NCBI RefSeq assembly: GCF_040183065.1
Contig: NC_091119.1
Span: 206,729,298-206,793,297 of the forward strand
Direction of reading: 5' to 3'
DNA: 64,000 nucleotides
DNA from: Periplaneta americana
Lineage: Eukaryota; Arthropoda; Insecta; Blattodea; Blattidae
Below the pieces are notes generated by a model. The model did no database searches. It saw only the letters and a list, made by a program, of their open reading frames with translations, and had not been told where the DNA came from. Both the position numbers and the translations under genes were made by a program. This document shows positions 11,281-23,747 of the stretch, piece by piece (position 1 is the first letter of the stretch; the number at the start of each line of letters is the position of its first letter).

Positions 11281-12700
11281 TGAAACTGGCTTTCAATGAA
11301 TGAATGAATGAATGAAGGGAAAAATACAAAAAAGAATAAACAGATAAGAAATACGTAAGTAAATAAATAATGAACAAATAAATAATAAATTACCAAAGGA
11401 AAATAAATAAATTAACAACTCAATAACTAAGTAATTATATAAATAAATAAGCAAATAGCTAAATAAATAAGTGAATTACAAAATAAATAACCAAATAAAT
11501 GAACAACTATATAAATAACTAAATATATAATAAAAATTGTAACGAAATAAATAAACACCTCACTAAGTAACTAAGGAAATATGTAACCAAATTAAAAAGA
11601 AATAAATAAGTACCCGAGCAAAATGAATAGTGAAATAAACAAATTAAATAAATACATAAATCAAGAGATCAATAAATAAAGTAATAAATAATACATTAAT
11701 AACCAGTGACAAAAAAATTAAATGAATTAACAACTAAATAAATAAGTGAAAGATCTGCTCTTGGGCAAAAGATCTTTCACTGCAAACCCAGCATTCTCCA
11801 GTCTTTCCTATTTTCTGCCCTCCTTTTTGTTTCCTCATATGATCCATATATCTTAATGTTATTTATCATATGACATCATCTTCTATCCCAAACTCTTCTC
11901 CCGTTCACCATTCTTTTCAGTGCCTCCTTCAGCAGACAGTTTCTTCTCAGTCAGTGACCCAACCAATTCCTTTTCCTCTTCCTGATCAGTTTCAGCATCA
12001 TTCTTTCTTCACACATTCTTTCCAACACAGCTTCATTTCTTATTCTGTCTGTACATTTCACACGCTTCAACCTTCTCTATATCCATATTTCAAATGCTTC
12101 TATTCGCTTCTCTTCACTTCATCATATTGTCCATGTTTCTGCCACATATACTACACTCCACATAAAGCACTTGACTAGTCTCTTCCTTAGTTCTTTAACT
12201 AAGTAATTATACAACTAAATAAGTAACTAAATACACACGTAAATAAATAAGAAAATAAATAACCAAATAACAAATGAATAAGTACCCGAACAAATGAATG
12301 ATTAAATAAACAATAAATACACAAATAACTACCAAACAAATAAATAATAAATTAATTAATAATCAGAGACATAAAAATTAAATAAATCAACAACTAAATA
12401 AGTAATTATATAACTAAATAAGTAAATAACTAAATAAATAATTAAATAAAAATAAATAAGTACCGGAACAAATGAATAACTGTATACAAACAAATAAATA
12501 TATAAATAAATAAGAAAATAGAGACATATCTAAATAACTAAGCAAATTAATAACCAAAAAAGTAAACAACTAAATAAATAGCAAAATAAGTATATAACGA
12601 AATAAATAAATGACGTAATAAATATGTAACAAATTAAATAACTAAACACAAAAAATGAATAAAAAAATAAATGAATAAATAAATAAATGATTAAATTAGT
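11281..12700. repeat. Degenerate AAAT/AATA-rich low-complexity tract
   Basis: It begins with GAATGAATGAATG and continues as mixed AAATAAATAAC-type units over about 1.4 kb, with many substitutions. It is interrupted by an antisense LINE B fragment (11755-12200). Frames across it are low-complexity and are not genes. Confidence 0.85.
11755..12200 (-). mobile_element. LINE family B fragment, antisense
   Basis: The minus strand carries the decayed C-terminal region of LINE family B, better preserved at 19298-19990 and 42176-42745 ([24 protein letters not shown]). The 3' end lies at the left (reverse of TGCTCTTGGGCAAAAGATC). Frame is lost in several places. Confidence 0.8.
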
Positions 12701-12716
12701 AAATAAATAATAAATA

Positions 12717-12797
12717 AGTGAGTGAGTGAGTGAGTGAGTGAGTGAGTGAGTGAGTGAGTGAGTGAGTGAGTGAGTGAGTGAGTGAGTGAGTGAGTGA
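12717..12797. repeat. (GTGA)n microsatellite
   Basis: About 20 near-perfect GTGA units. The reverse frame gives a repeated LTHS peptide, which is a composition artefact. Confidence 0.97.
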
Positions 12798-13830
12798 ATT
12801 GAAATGCATTGCAAATTCACTCGCCAAATTTTCACTCTTGATACACACGTAAACACTTTTAAGATGAAATTTGCTCCAAGCAGCATCATTTGAGTTTATC
12901 GCATTTATGTACACAGTCTCAAGTTTATGTACTGTCATAAAATGTAAAATATGAAAATTCATGTATGGCTATTTTTGTTTTTAAAGAAACTTAAAAAATT
13001 ACTAAAAATTGATACACTAAATTTTCGTCCCAAATGTATATGTAAATACTTCCGATTTAAGATTGACACTGGACCACTTTGCAATGTCACAACGATTTTT
13101 AAGTAATTCTTTTAGTTCAGCATCAGATTTATACAGACCTACGCAATCTAAAATTCACATGCATTCATAAAACATAAACTCTAGCCTAAATTTCCACAGT
13201 ACTTTTCTTATATCACATAGGTAATTAACGTTACGTTCTGTATTTTACTGTATCAGCGAAATGTGTCACTATTTGACCTTCTTTTGTTTCCATGGCCGAC
13301 GAAAATATCCAGTTTATCGAAATTATAAATGCAGCACAACCGATTAGAATAACTGCAAATAATACCCTTATCACTAAACATTATAAAATATTCACACACA
13401 CTAATCATCAGCCGTTGTTTACATGATGTAATTATATAGACTCGCACTTTTAATTACCTGTAAATCCATGTAACTTTCGCAATCAACACCTAGCAACCAC
13501 GATTATTTCGTAGAAGCTTATTTCGAACTAAGGACAGGAAATGAGTGCTCCAGTGTAGGCACACGCTGGCTTGTGATTGGCTGAAACTGTATAAAACCTA
13601 CCAAGACATTCAAAGAGCTCACCAGGAAAGTATATCCACTGATCACGTTGACAGAATAATAAAAAAATAGTGGACTCGGTACAAGGAGAGCTGTTTTAAA
13701 CACTACGGTAAGAAAGCACAGTGTTCTAAGATTACATTACACGAGTTACTAAGTAATGTAATTTTCTAGGATTCAAATATAGAGGTAAAACTTGAAGAGG
13801 TTACAAATGCAGTAATAAAATAGCTCAATA
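12798..13830. other. Unassigned sequence
   Basis: No exon or domain recognised. Short open frames at 13253-13447 and 13518-13703 (-) lack supporting context. Confidence 0.4.
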
Positions 13831-13831
13831 G

Positions 13832-13832
13832 T

Positions 13833-13886
<54 letters not shown>

Positions 13887-14990
13887 TTATAATCCTACAT
13901 CATCGTCATCACATCTTATCATCGTCTCAATTCATCTCACCGTCAACATCATCATCCCATTAGCTTCATCAAATCATCATCTCGTTATCTTATCTCATCA
14001 GCATCATCATTATCTTGTCATTTCATCATCAGCATCACCATCTTATTATATCATTATCTTATCATATCATCAGCATCATCATCTCTTCATCTTATCATTA
14101 CCATCTCATCATCACATTATTTTATCGTCATCTCATCAACATAATCATCTCATCATCAGCATCATTATCTCATTATCTTATCATCATCTCATCATAAGTA
14201 TCATCTAAATATCAACATCATCGTCTTATCATTATCTCAACATAAGCATCATCCCATCATCATCATCTTAACATCAGAATCATCATAAGTATCATCATCT
14301 CATCATCAGCATCATCATCTTAACATTAACATCGTCTTATCATTATCTCATCATAAGCATCATCATCATCATAATCAACATTATCTCATCATAAGCATCA
14401 TCATCATCATAATCAACATTATCTCATCATAAGCATCATCATCAGCATTATTATCTTAACATCAGCATCATTATCTTATCATTAGCTCATCATGAGCATT
14501 ATCATCATCATCATTTTAACATCAACATCATCGTCTTATCATTATCTCATCATAAGCATTGTCATATCATCATCATCTTAACATCAGAATCATCATCTTA
14601 TAATCATCTCATCATAAGCATCATCATCTCAGCATCAGCATCATCATCTCATCATAAGCATCATCATCTCAGCATCAGCATCATCATCTCATCATCAGCA
14701 TCATCAATTTAACATTAACATCAACAACTAAACATCAGCATCATCATCGTCTCGTCATCAGCATCATCATCACATCATCAGTATCATCATCTTAACATCA
14801 GCATCGTCATCATCTCATCATCAGCGTCATCGTCTTGTCATCAGCATCATCATCTCACCATAAGCATCATCATCTCGTCACCAGCATCATCATCATCATC
14901 ATCTCACAGTAAATATCATGATCTCATCATCAGCATCGTCATCTTAACATCAGCATCATCATCATCATCTCCGCTTCAGCATCATCATAG
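13832..14990. repeat. 1.1 kb (ATC)n-derived array, partly degenerate
   Basis: A clean CATCATCAT block (13835-13886) passes into a long tract built from CATCATC with interruptions such as TTATC, AACATCAG and CATAAGC. Local larger units repeat (for example CATAAGCATCATCATC near 14355 and 14390), so it has evolved by segmental duplication as well as slippage. Confidence 0.93.
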
Positions 14991-15400
14991 TCATTCCCGT
15001 GTTGGGCCCACTACCCCTTGCGTGGTCTTCCCAAAGATCTTGTCCCATAGCAATCTAACGGACAATGTGCCGTGGTAGCCTGCATCGGTCCACGTTCACA
15101 CGTTGAAGCAAATTTTGTTTGTAATGTTTTAAATATTCAGCTATTAGATTTATTTACAAGTTGAGTAAAGTTTCCTGACTCATGTTGTGGTCAAAATATG
15201 GCCAGCAATAATTCTTCTCAAAAATTTCATTTCAACTGTGATAGGTCGATGTTCGCCTTGTTTCCAATGGCCCACGTCTCACTTCTATACGTAAGTATTT
15301 TTCTATCCGAAATGTTATATGTTTCATTTTTAACTTAGTGTAGTCTGAAAACTCATCTCTTTGTGCGTCATTTTATTCGATCGACGTTTCAGTGTGGAGA
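14991..15400 (-). mobile_element. Possible LINE 3' end abutting the ATC array
   Basis: The minus strand has a LINE-like SLGRPRKG block close to the array edge and a SETWAIGNK-like block further upstream, broken by stops. If right, the ATC array is the expanded 3' tail of this copy. The match is short and I hold it loosely. Confidence 0.35.
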
Positions 15401-15521
15401 GAAAAATGATTAATTTTTAAGATCCAGGGCCTCAATGCTTCATTTTGAATTGTGATAAATACATAAGATATTAATGCCAATTGATTTCTCCAGCATCGAC
15501 ATTTCCGTTAGTTATCCTGCC

Positions 15522-15645
<124 letters not shown>

Positions 15646-15708
15646 AGTATTGTTACTATTCTTATTATCATTATCAATATTATTACAGTATAATTATATC
15701 ATTATTAT

Positions 15709-16315
15709 TTTTATGCTCGACCATGCCGAAATGTAGTAATTATACACCTGGTAGCAGTCCTTTAATGCATATCATTAAAGTACACCTATTCATTAAAGTT
15801 CAGGTTTTCGATTATTCTCGGATATGCAATCGAAAGACAACTAGCAAAACGTCACGCAGGCTGGAAATCCAATACTGTCGCAGAAGGTTATGTTCTGTTA
15901 CTATAATAATTAGCGTTAATTGTAAATAATATTCAAATAAATTCAATTTGTCATCTCGTTTTTCAATTCTAAATCAATTTCCAGGTTATACATTCTCTGC
16001 ATTACATCAAGGTCAATGACATTATTGTTCCTCGGAAAAAAAAATCAATACTTTCGCGTCTGCGCACATCTCACAATTCAAGAGCTATGAACAAGGTCAC
16101 TTCCGATCTTCTATCAGATACAAATAAAATGTATACATCTGAATAATTTCAAGTTAGAAATTTGATCGAGCATAAAAAGTCGTATGAAACTTGCCTATAA
16201 TGGTAATTAAGACGCTAGTATGAAAATTATAAAACGAGCGCAAGCGTTCGTTTCATAAACAAACATACTTGAGTCTTAATTGCTATCATTATATGCTCGT
16301 TGCATAATGTACTAT
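15709..16315 (-). mobile_element. ~620 bp nonautonomous repeat, copy 2
   Basis: Opposite orientation to copy 1: starts TTTTTATGCTCGACCATGCC and ends TGCTCGTTGCATAATGTACT. It includes the inner inverted motif GATCGAGCATAAAAA near 16166 and the palindromic segment 16195-16290. The short open frame at 15723-15929 is shared with copy 3, but its peptide has no known domain. Confidence 0.8.
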
Positions 16316-16639
16316 TATATTATTATTTATCTTTCATAATACAACTGTTAAAGCGAATTTTCAGTAGGTCTAGCTCGTCGTTTTATCTCTCTATCAAGTA
16401 ACGATCCACTACACCTATTGAACTGCGTTATACAGTGCATCATGCTCAACATCCCAGTTTCAATTCACGTCAGTCACTGAATATTATGACAAAATCCATC
16501 AGATTGTTTGGCAGTAATCACTGTACACACAGATGCATGAAACTCATCCAGAGAACGACTTTTCAAGGATGCCCAAAGTGTGTATTTTTTTCGGCAAACA
16601 TACAAAAATTCATTTTAGAACGTCACAATGAATTCTATT

Positions 16640-16850
16640 CTTCATTTAATGGGAATGGAAGAACTGACTGTGACGGGTCTTCAAACGCCATACTGTTTAA
16701 CACGGGCATGTCAATTGATGCCCACAGGAGCAAGCGCGCGCTTTAGAGCTCAGGAGAGCCTGAGCGCTTTACAGCGGAAAGGAAAGAGACAGACGAAAGA
16801 GGTGGTATATGCCGCTTGGTCGAGCTATATTCAGGGATGGCCAGCACTGA
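16640..16850 (-). mobile_element. Possible hAT-type terminus
   Basis: Read on the minus strand, this block begins CAGTGCTGGCCATCCCTG, the shape of a hAT end, followed by GC-rich sequence. I cannot find the opposite end or an 8 bp duplication, so the call is tentative. The overlapping open frames at 16435-16858 have no recognisable product. Confidence 0.3.
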
Positions 16851-18200
16851 TTCAATAGATAAAGGGAAGAGAACTTATTAAAACTGTATCCATGGTAATT
16901 TTTAGATTTGTCTGAGAAGTATAAGTGCATTATAAGAATGTAAGTTTTAATTTTAATGCTCATTTTTCACAAGTTTGATTATTTTTTATTCAAAAGAAAT
17001 ATTTTCTGGACTTTTCATATAGAAAAGTGAAATTTTCAGGTATAGGGCTATTTATTTAGTAGCCCTACAGAATATTTTCGTAAATCCAATATACCGTATA
17101 TACGTGTTACTGAAGATAGTGTATTGAAAATTTTGAAAATATTCGCACGAAAATTGTTTGTAAAGAAATGAATTAACAAAGCAACTATTGTTACATCATA
17201 AGCAAAAGATACGTGCCCTTGTGTTGTAAAAATGTCAGTTCTATAGCTTCAGCAGATTTCGAGAAAATAATTTAATATTCTGATGATAGGAAGTTGCTCA
17301 CAAATATCACCTTAAAAGCATAATGCGATAAGAGTTTTGTTATGGAATATTAGTTACACTTAAAACAGATACAGTACCTAGGTAACTTTGCTTTGTACTG
17401 TAATATTGTTTTGATTAGTTTATTGATTACTTTTGTAAGTCTAAAGATACCATCAATATAAATTCCAACTTATCATGTCATACTCAATCTCTTTCTTTGG
17501 AATATCACTTTCTTTATGAATGATGTGTTTCATCCACTTAATACAATATAATATTATACTACTATGGAATTTAAGTGAATATTACTTCTTAACTCTCTAT
17601 TATGTTATTAAGATTTAAAACACAAGTGCAATATTAAGAAATCAATGTAAGTACTTTTGTTTTACAGACAATATAGATAATATTAAACAGAAAGAAGCCA
17701 TATAAAAATAACGACATAAAATTTCACGTTCCGTTTGAAGTTTGTGCACCACAGTTTCCTTAATCCAACAGGCTGCTTATTTATATACACAATACTTCCT
17801 CTTTCCATACTTAGCGCTTGCTGCCCCCGCACGACGTCAAGGTCAGAAAAATGCGGTTGCTTTGACATCACTGGTTTAACGTATTTAAATGAGAGACAAT
17901 AAATATAATTGGTTTGAATTACTTTGTACCGGTAGAGCGATAAATTGGAGAACTTCATTATTTTTAGACCTAGGAAGTCTTATTTTTAGGGTCCTAATTT
18001 TTCACAGAGATGAACCTAAATACTTAGCATGTAATCCTATTGATATGCTGACACTTTAATCTCTAAATCAAACATCACTCATAAAACCATTCTGTTTTGT
18101 TTCTACATGTTAAACAGGATGCCCCCAGACACAGCTGAATCTGTCCCCCACCCCCTCGTTTTCAATATCATAGCCTGATTATAATCTGGGATTTGCTGTT
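16851..18200. other. Upstream region of OBP gene 1
   Basis: AT-rich sequence with no recognisable gene or repeat. The open frame at 17683-17958 (-) has no domain. Confidence 0.4.
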
Positions 18201-18288
18201 TCATTATTTCGTGTCACCCGACCAGAAAGTAACGCTGTCCAGTTGCCACGCCATACCGAAAATAATGACGTCTGTCAAGTTCCAACGC

Positions 18289-18297
18289 ATTCAGTGC
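18289..18297 (+). promoter_or_regulatory. Possible arthropod initiator (TCAGT) for OBP gene 1
   Basis: ATTCAGTGC lies about 55 bp upstream of the ATG at 18347 and matches the arthropod initiator core TCAGT. No good TATA box is seen 30 bp upstream, in contrast to gene 2. Confidence 0.3.
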
Positions 18298-18346
18298 ACT
18301 CCGGACTCGAACTCGAAACAGGCAAGTAACGACACAACACGTCGTT

Positions 18347-18401
18347 ATGACTACTGCGTACGTTGCACTGCTGATACTTCTGTGTGGTGTCCTCCAAAGT
18401 G
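18347..18401 (+). CDS. OBP gene 1 exon 1: signal peptide
   Basis: ATG starts an 18-codon hydrophobic stretch, [18 protein letters not shown], plus one base, then a strong donor G|GTGAGT. It ends in phase 1. The start was chosen because it gives a canonical signal peptide and is the only ATG in this frame before the donor. The longer open frame in another phase at 18193-18405 is a shadow. Confidence 0.8.
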
Positions 18402-18744
18402 GTGAGTCGTCATACTCGATCTTAAACATTTCTTGTGTGCAAATCTAATTATGCATACATTCCTTTTAGGATGAAATTTATATACATACATACATACATT
18501 ACATTACATACATACACACATACATTACATACATACATTACATTACACTACATACACACATACATTACATACATTACATACATACATTACATTACATTAC
18601 ATTACATACATTACATTACATTACATACATTACATACATACATTATATTACATTACATACACACATACACATACATACATACACATACATATATACATAA
18701 CATTACATTACACACACATATATACATACATACATAACATTACA

Positions 18745-18775
<31 letters not shown>

Positions 18776-18818
18776 CACAACATTACATTACATACATACA
18801 TACATACACAACATTACA

Positions 18819-18849
<31 letters not shown>

Positions 18850-21800
18850 CATACATACATTACATACATACACAACATTACATTACATACACACATACAC
18901 ACATACATACATACATACATACATACATACATACACATACATACATAACATTACATTACACACACATATATACATACATACATAACATTACATTACATAC
19001 ACACATACATACATACAACCATACATACATACATAAATGAAGGGTACACGGGAGAAACTAATAATGTCACAATGCTGTTAAGGGTGATGTCGTCATCTAA
19101 TTCACTGTATTACTACAAACTTTAGTGTTATTTTACCAAAATTGGTAAAGGAGAATTAAAACCACGGATACACTCATCATTTCCTTCATTTCAAGTAGAA
19201 ACACCAATAAATTTAGCTGTAATATACCGAAATAGATCAATATCTCAACCTTAATGGTAATGTGACATTGTTCGTTTTTCCCGTGTACCCTTCAAATGTT
19301 CTGCCCAAGGGTAGGTCTTTCACTGCAAACCCAGCATCCTCCAATCTTTTCTATTTTCTTTTCTGCTATCCCCTTTATCTCCACATACGATCCACTTAAC
19401 TTAATTTCGTCTATCATCTGATAACTTCTTCTGCCCTGAACTCTTCTCCCGTTCACCATTCCTTCCAGTGCATCCTACAGTAGACAGTATCTCCTCAGCC
19501 AGTGACCTATCAAATTCCTTTTTCTCTTTCTCATTAGTTTCAGCATCATTCTTTCTTCACCCACTCTTTCCAACACAGCTTCGTTTCTTATTCTATCTGT
19601 CCATTTCACACGTTCCATCCTTCTCCATATCCACATTTCAAATGCTTCTATTCGCTTCTCTTCACTTCGTCGTAATGCCCATGTTTCTGTCCCATACAAC
19701 GCCACACTTCACACAAAGTACTCCATTAGTCTCTTCCTTAGTTCTTTCTTCAGAAGACGCTCCTTTTTCTATTAAAAGCTTCCTTGGCCATTGCTATCCT
19801 CCTTTTGACTTCCTGGCAGCAGCTCATGTTACTGCTTATAGTGCACCCCAAGTATTTGAAACTGTTCATAACAGTATTAAATGCGAGCATATTTGAAATA
19901 CATTTGTATAAAAGGATATCCATTACATTTCTTCTGTACTTCAACATTTTTGATTCGAAGTTTATTAGTATTATCATTATTATTTAATGTGGCAGAGCTA
20001 AGACCAGTAGGCCTCCTATTCCGCCCAGCCAGACTCTAATTGAATACAATTGGGTTACAGTAGTTATTGCATTAATATCTAGACCGTACAACAGGAAAAT
20101 GAGTAGAAATAGTGAATAATATAAAAGTATATATTACATCATCATCATCTCTATTTTAATTAATCCCCTTATATTTGCCTTCAACAATTAACTTTCTTTT
20201 TTCTTTAATGTATCACATCACATTATATTGTACATGTATATTGTATTCAGGACCCTTGTGGTCACTCAAAATTCTTTGAGCTGATGTCTATAATTTAGAA
20301 AAATATATATGAAAGTCAGATAAATAGTGTTAGTGAAACAATAAAAAAACAATAATAAGAAATAGTAATAACACTAATGACATAATTCAGTAGGGCATTC
20401 GATAAGTAAGGGCAACAATGCTATAAATCGTGCTCCTAGCGGTGACTATTGAAACCTTGTACTACGTAATAGATCGTTTCATAAATTTGCGATATTGAAA
20501 TTCTCGAAATAGCCATATTGTAAATATGGATGCGCTGGAAGGAATAGTGAATGGGAGGAGAAATCGGGTTAGAAGAAGATATCAGATGATAGACGACATT
20601 AATATATATGGATCATATGCGGAGACAAAGAGGAAGGCAGAAAATAGGAAAGACTGGGGAATGCTGGGTTTACAATGAAAGACCTGCCCTTGAGCAGAAC
20701 ACTATGAATGAATGAATGAATGAATGAATGAATGAATGAATGAATGAATGAATGAATGAATGAATGAAATTGACGAGTAGTTCATTTTGCTTTTGTGCCA
20801 TTATGTTAATAACATACAGGCCTATTCATTATTTTTTATGCTCGACCATGCCGAAATGTAGTAATTATACACCTGGTAGCAGTCCTTTAATGCATGTCAT
20901 TAAAGTACACCTATTCATTAAAGTTCAGGTTTTAGATTATTCTCGGATATGCAATCGAAAGACAACTAGGGAAATGTCACGGAGGCTGGAAATCCAACAC
21001 TGTCGCAGAAGGTTACTATAATAATTAGCGTTAATTATAAATAATATTCAAATAAACTCAATTTATCCTCTCGTATTTCAATTCTAAATCAATTTCCAGG
21101 TTATATCAAAATTAATGTTCATGTTATTCTCTAGATTACATCAAGGTCAATGACACATTCGTTCTTCGGAAAAAATCAATACTTTCGCGTCTGCGCACAT
21201 CTCACAATTTAGGAGGTCAGTTCCGCTCCTCACTACATAACCATAACATGAATACTTATGAATAATTTCAAGTTAGAAATATGGTCTAGTATAAAAAGTC
21301 GTACGAAACTTGCCTATAATGGTAATTAAGACGCTCGTATGAAAATTATGAAACTCGCTTGCGCTCGTTTCATAAACATCCTCGCGTCTTAATTACTACC
21401 ATTATATCTAGTTGCATAATGTACTATTAATGTCTAAAACTTTGAAATCTTTTGACTTATATATGAGACTATGTTGGATAATCTAAATGCTTCTTTGCAG
21501 ACGTTTGAATTATTTTCCTATTAATAATAGCATCAAAAATACTGAAATTTCAAAGTACGTACATTTTTACAACAAATAAATGTCGTATCTTATGTATATT
21601 TCAAACAATGCATTCCGTTTTATACTTGCACTATGTGATTGCGTTAGTTTAAATGGGTTATGTAATCCCTGGATGTCGTATTACATTGAAATATGAACAT
21701 CAAGCTTATTTATGAATTCATAGTTCCTGACTAGACAATATTTATTAGTGACAAAGGAATGTAGTGACGTCACAGGCATCATTTCATAACCACGCTGTTC

Positions 21801-23667
21801 GTGCAATAAAATGACAGGCAATGAAAGGGAATTAGACAATGAATGTGTAGCAGAAGATCAGTATCAGGAGGTGAATTTCAAACAGAAGGAAATGTGACAT
21901 GAGCATAACCATGTGACAGTAATTTAGAATAAAACTGTACCGAAAATAAACAATAGACTACACAACCCGTAGATAAATGAATAGAACCCACAGTCATGGG
22001 TCTGAACTATGAGTAGTTTGAGAGATGATGTTGCATGGTGAAATTTTTTAGTATTAGGGACACAAATTAACTTTCCCCCTCCAAAATTGGCATCCTGTGA
22101 AATGTGACTTTTATCTGTAGTAGTGTCCCCGAGAAGTCTGAGATTTATCTGGGAAATCTCAGACCTCGAGTGACATTTATTAGGCCTACTTCGTGAATAA
22201 AATAAAAATGTAAATAATATATTCTAAAATTCGATCACAAAATGTTAATAATTGTATATTAACGAATACTTAACCTATTCAAACATTCTGAAGTTGAAAT
22301 ACTCGTAGATGAATATCGATTACTGCAATAAAGAAATTCGATGTTATTATTCAGTAATGCCAATTGCGAAATACAGGTTTAACAATGTTAATTACATGTA
22401 CTGCACTTTTCTCTTATATAACATAAATACATTTTCATTATCTGCTGAAATCATAATTAATTTAACAGTAACAGTGGGGACAGCTATATACCAATGCTTA
22501 TGTATTCACAGCGAGACATGTTGCTACACAGTGAAGCCATCTCTGTATAGATAGGCCTAATTAAAACACGATTTTTATTACGCCATACGGAAGGCAGTTT
22601 GATCAAAGACCTTATTGTTACTATGCAAAGTCTTTGGGTTTGATATGCGATGATGTTACATAAATTTGAACATCTGACTTTCTATTAATTGTTTCATTTC
22701 ATTCACAAAATACAAATTTTATAGGCTACAATTAGAGGTTACGTTGCCTGTGGGAGCAGGACCAATGTCAGCTGTGCCTTATTTCGACCGTTACACACAA
22801 TCAGAGCTACACGAAAGCATTTTTATAGCTCGACAAACGCATTCTCGCTGTAGTGTGTAACGGAACTAAAGCTGCATCTACACAGTTCAATATTCCAATC
22901 GCGTATGCGTGCAATCTGGGAAGAATATTGAAGGAATCAAGTTTAAAAGGTACGTTCAATTAAGATACATGAAGACTGCGCCGTTTTGAACGTCGTCTTC
23001 ACTGCGTAAATATATTAATTAATATTAAATATCAATATTGCATTCATCGCTTTAAAGTCAAAGCAAATGTTTAACCGTGTAGTTGCATCTTAATGTATTC
23101 ATGATCATCAATTTACGGGGAAACAGTTTGCGACAACAACTAAAGAAAAGAACGACCATGCGATAAATTAATAGCGATAAATCTACCTGCAAAAATTTTA
23201 TCGCAAAGTTTGACTGTGATTGGTTGGAATTCAAAATTTCATTACACTTTATTGGTCGAAAATGGAAAGACGTCATATAAACGAAATAGTCATTGAAACT
23301 ACTAATTTACGTTGCATAATATTTCTGTGTTTCATGTTCACAGCTTTCACATATACGAAGCCCAGGACTTTATTGAGAATTCGCCGAGAGGAAGAAAATC
23401 CGAATGCTTTTTATATGGTTAAGTATGCTCTTTCATTCCCCAGCCTGTTAAGAGCAGTTATTGAAAAAAAAAAAAGTTGTCAACCTTAAGAGTGAGGCCG
23501 CCATGATGGTCTAGTGGTGGCTAGAGCGCTGGACTTGTGATTGTGTGGACCCGGATTCGATCCCCGTCCTACCCACGATTTATAACTTATGTTGGGCAAT
23601 CCTGTTGTCCAGGTGACATAGTGGTTTTCTCCGGGAGCTATGGTTCCCCTGTGGCATCCCAATAAAT

Positions 23668-23699
<32 letters not shown>

Positions 23700-23707
23700 C
23701 CATCATC

Positions 23708-23747
<40 letters not shown>

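Noticed and set aside
12530-12962. LTHS-repeat proteins on the minus strand
   Set aside because: Encoded by the GTGA microsatellite and adjacent low-complexity DNA.
18193-18405. 70-codon + frame overlapping OBP gene 1 exon 1
   Set aside because: The shorter frame from 18347 gives a canonical signal peptide and a strong donor; the longer frame has no domain.
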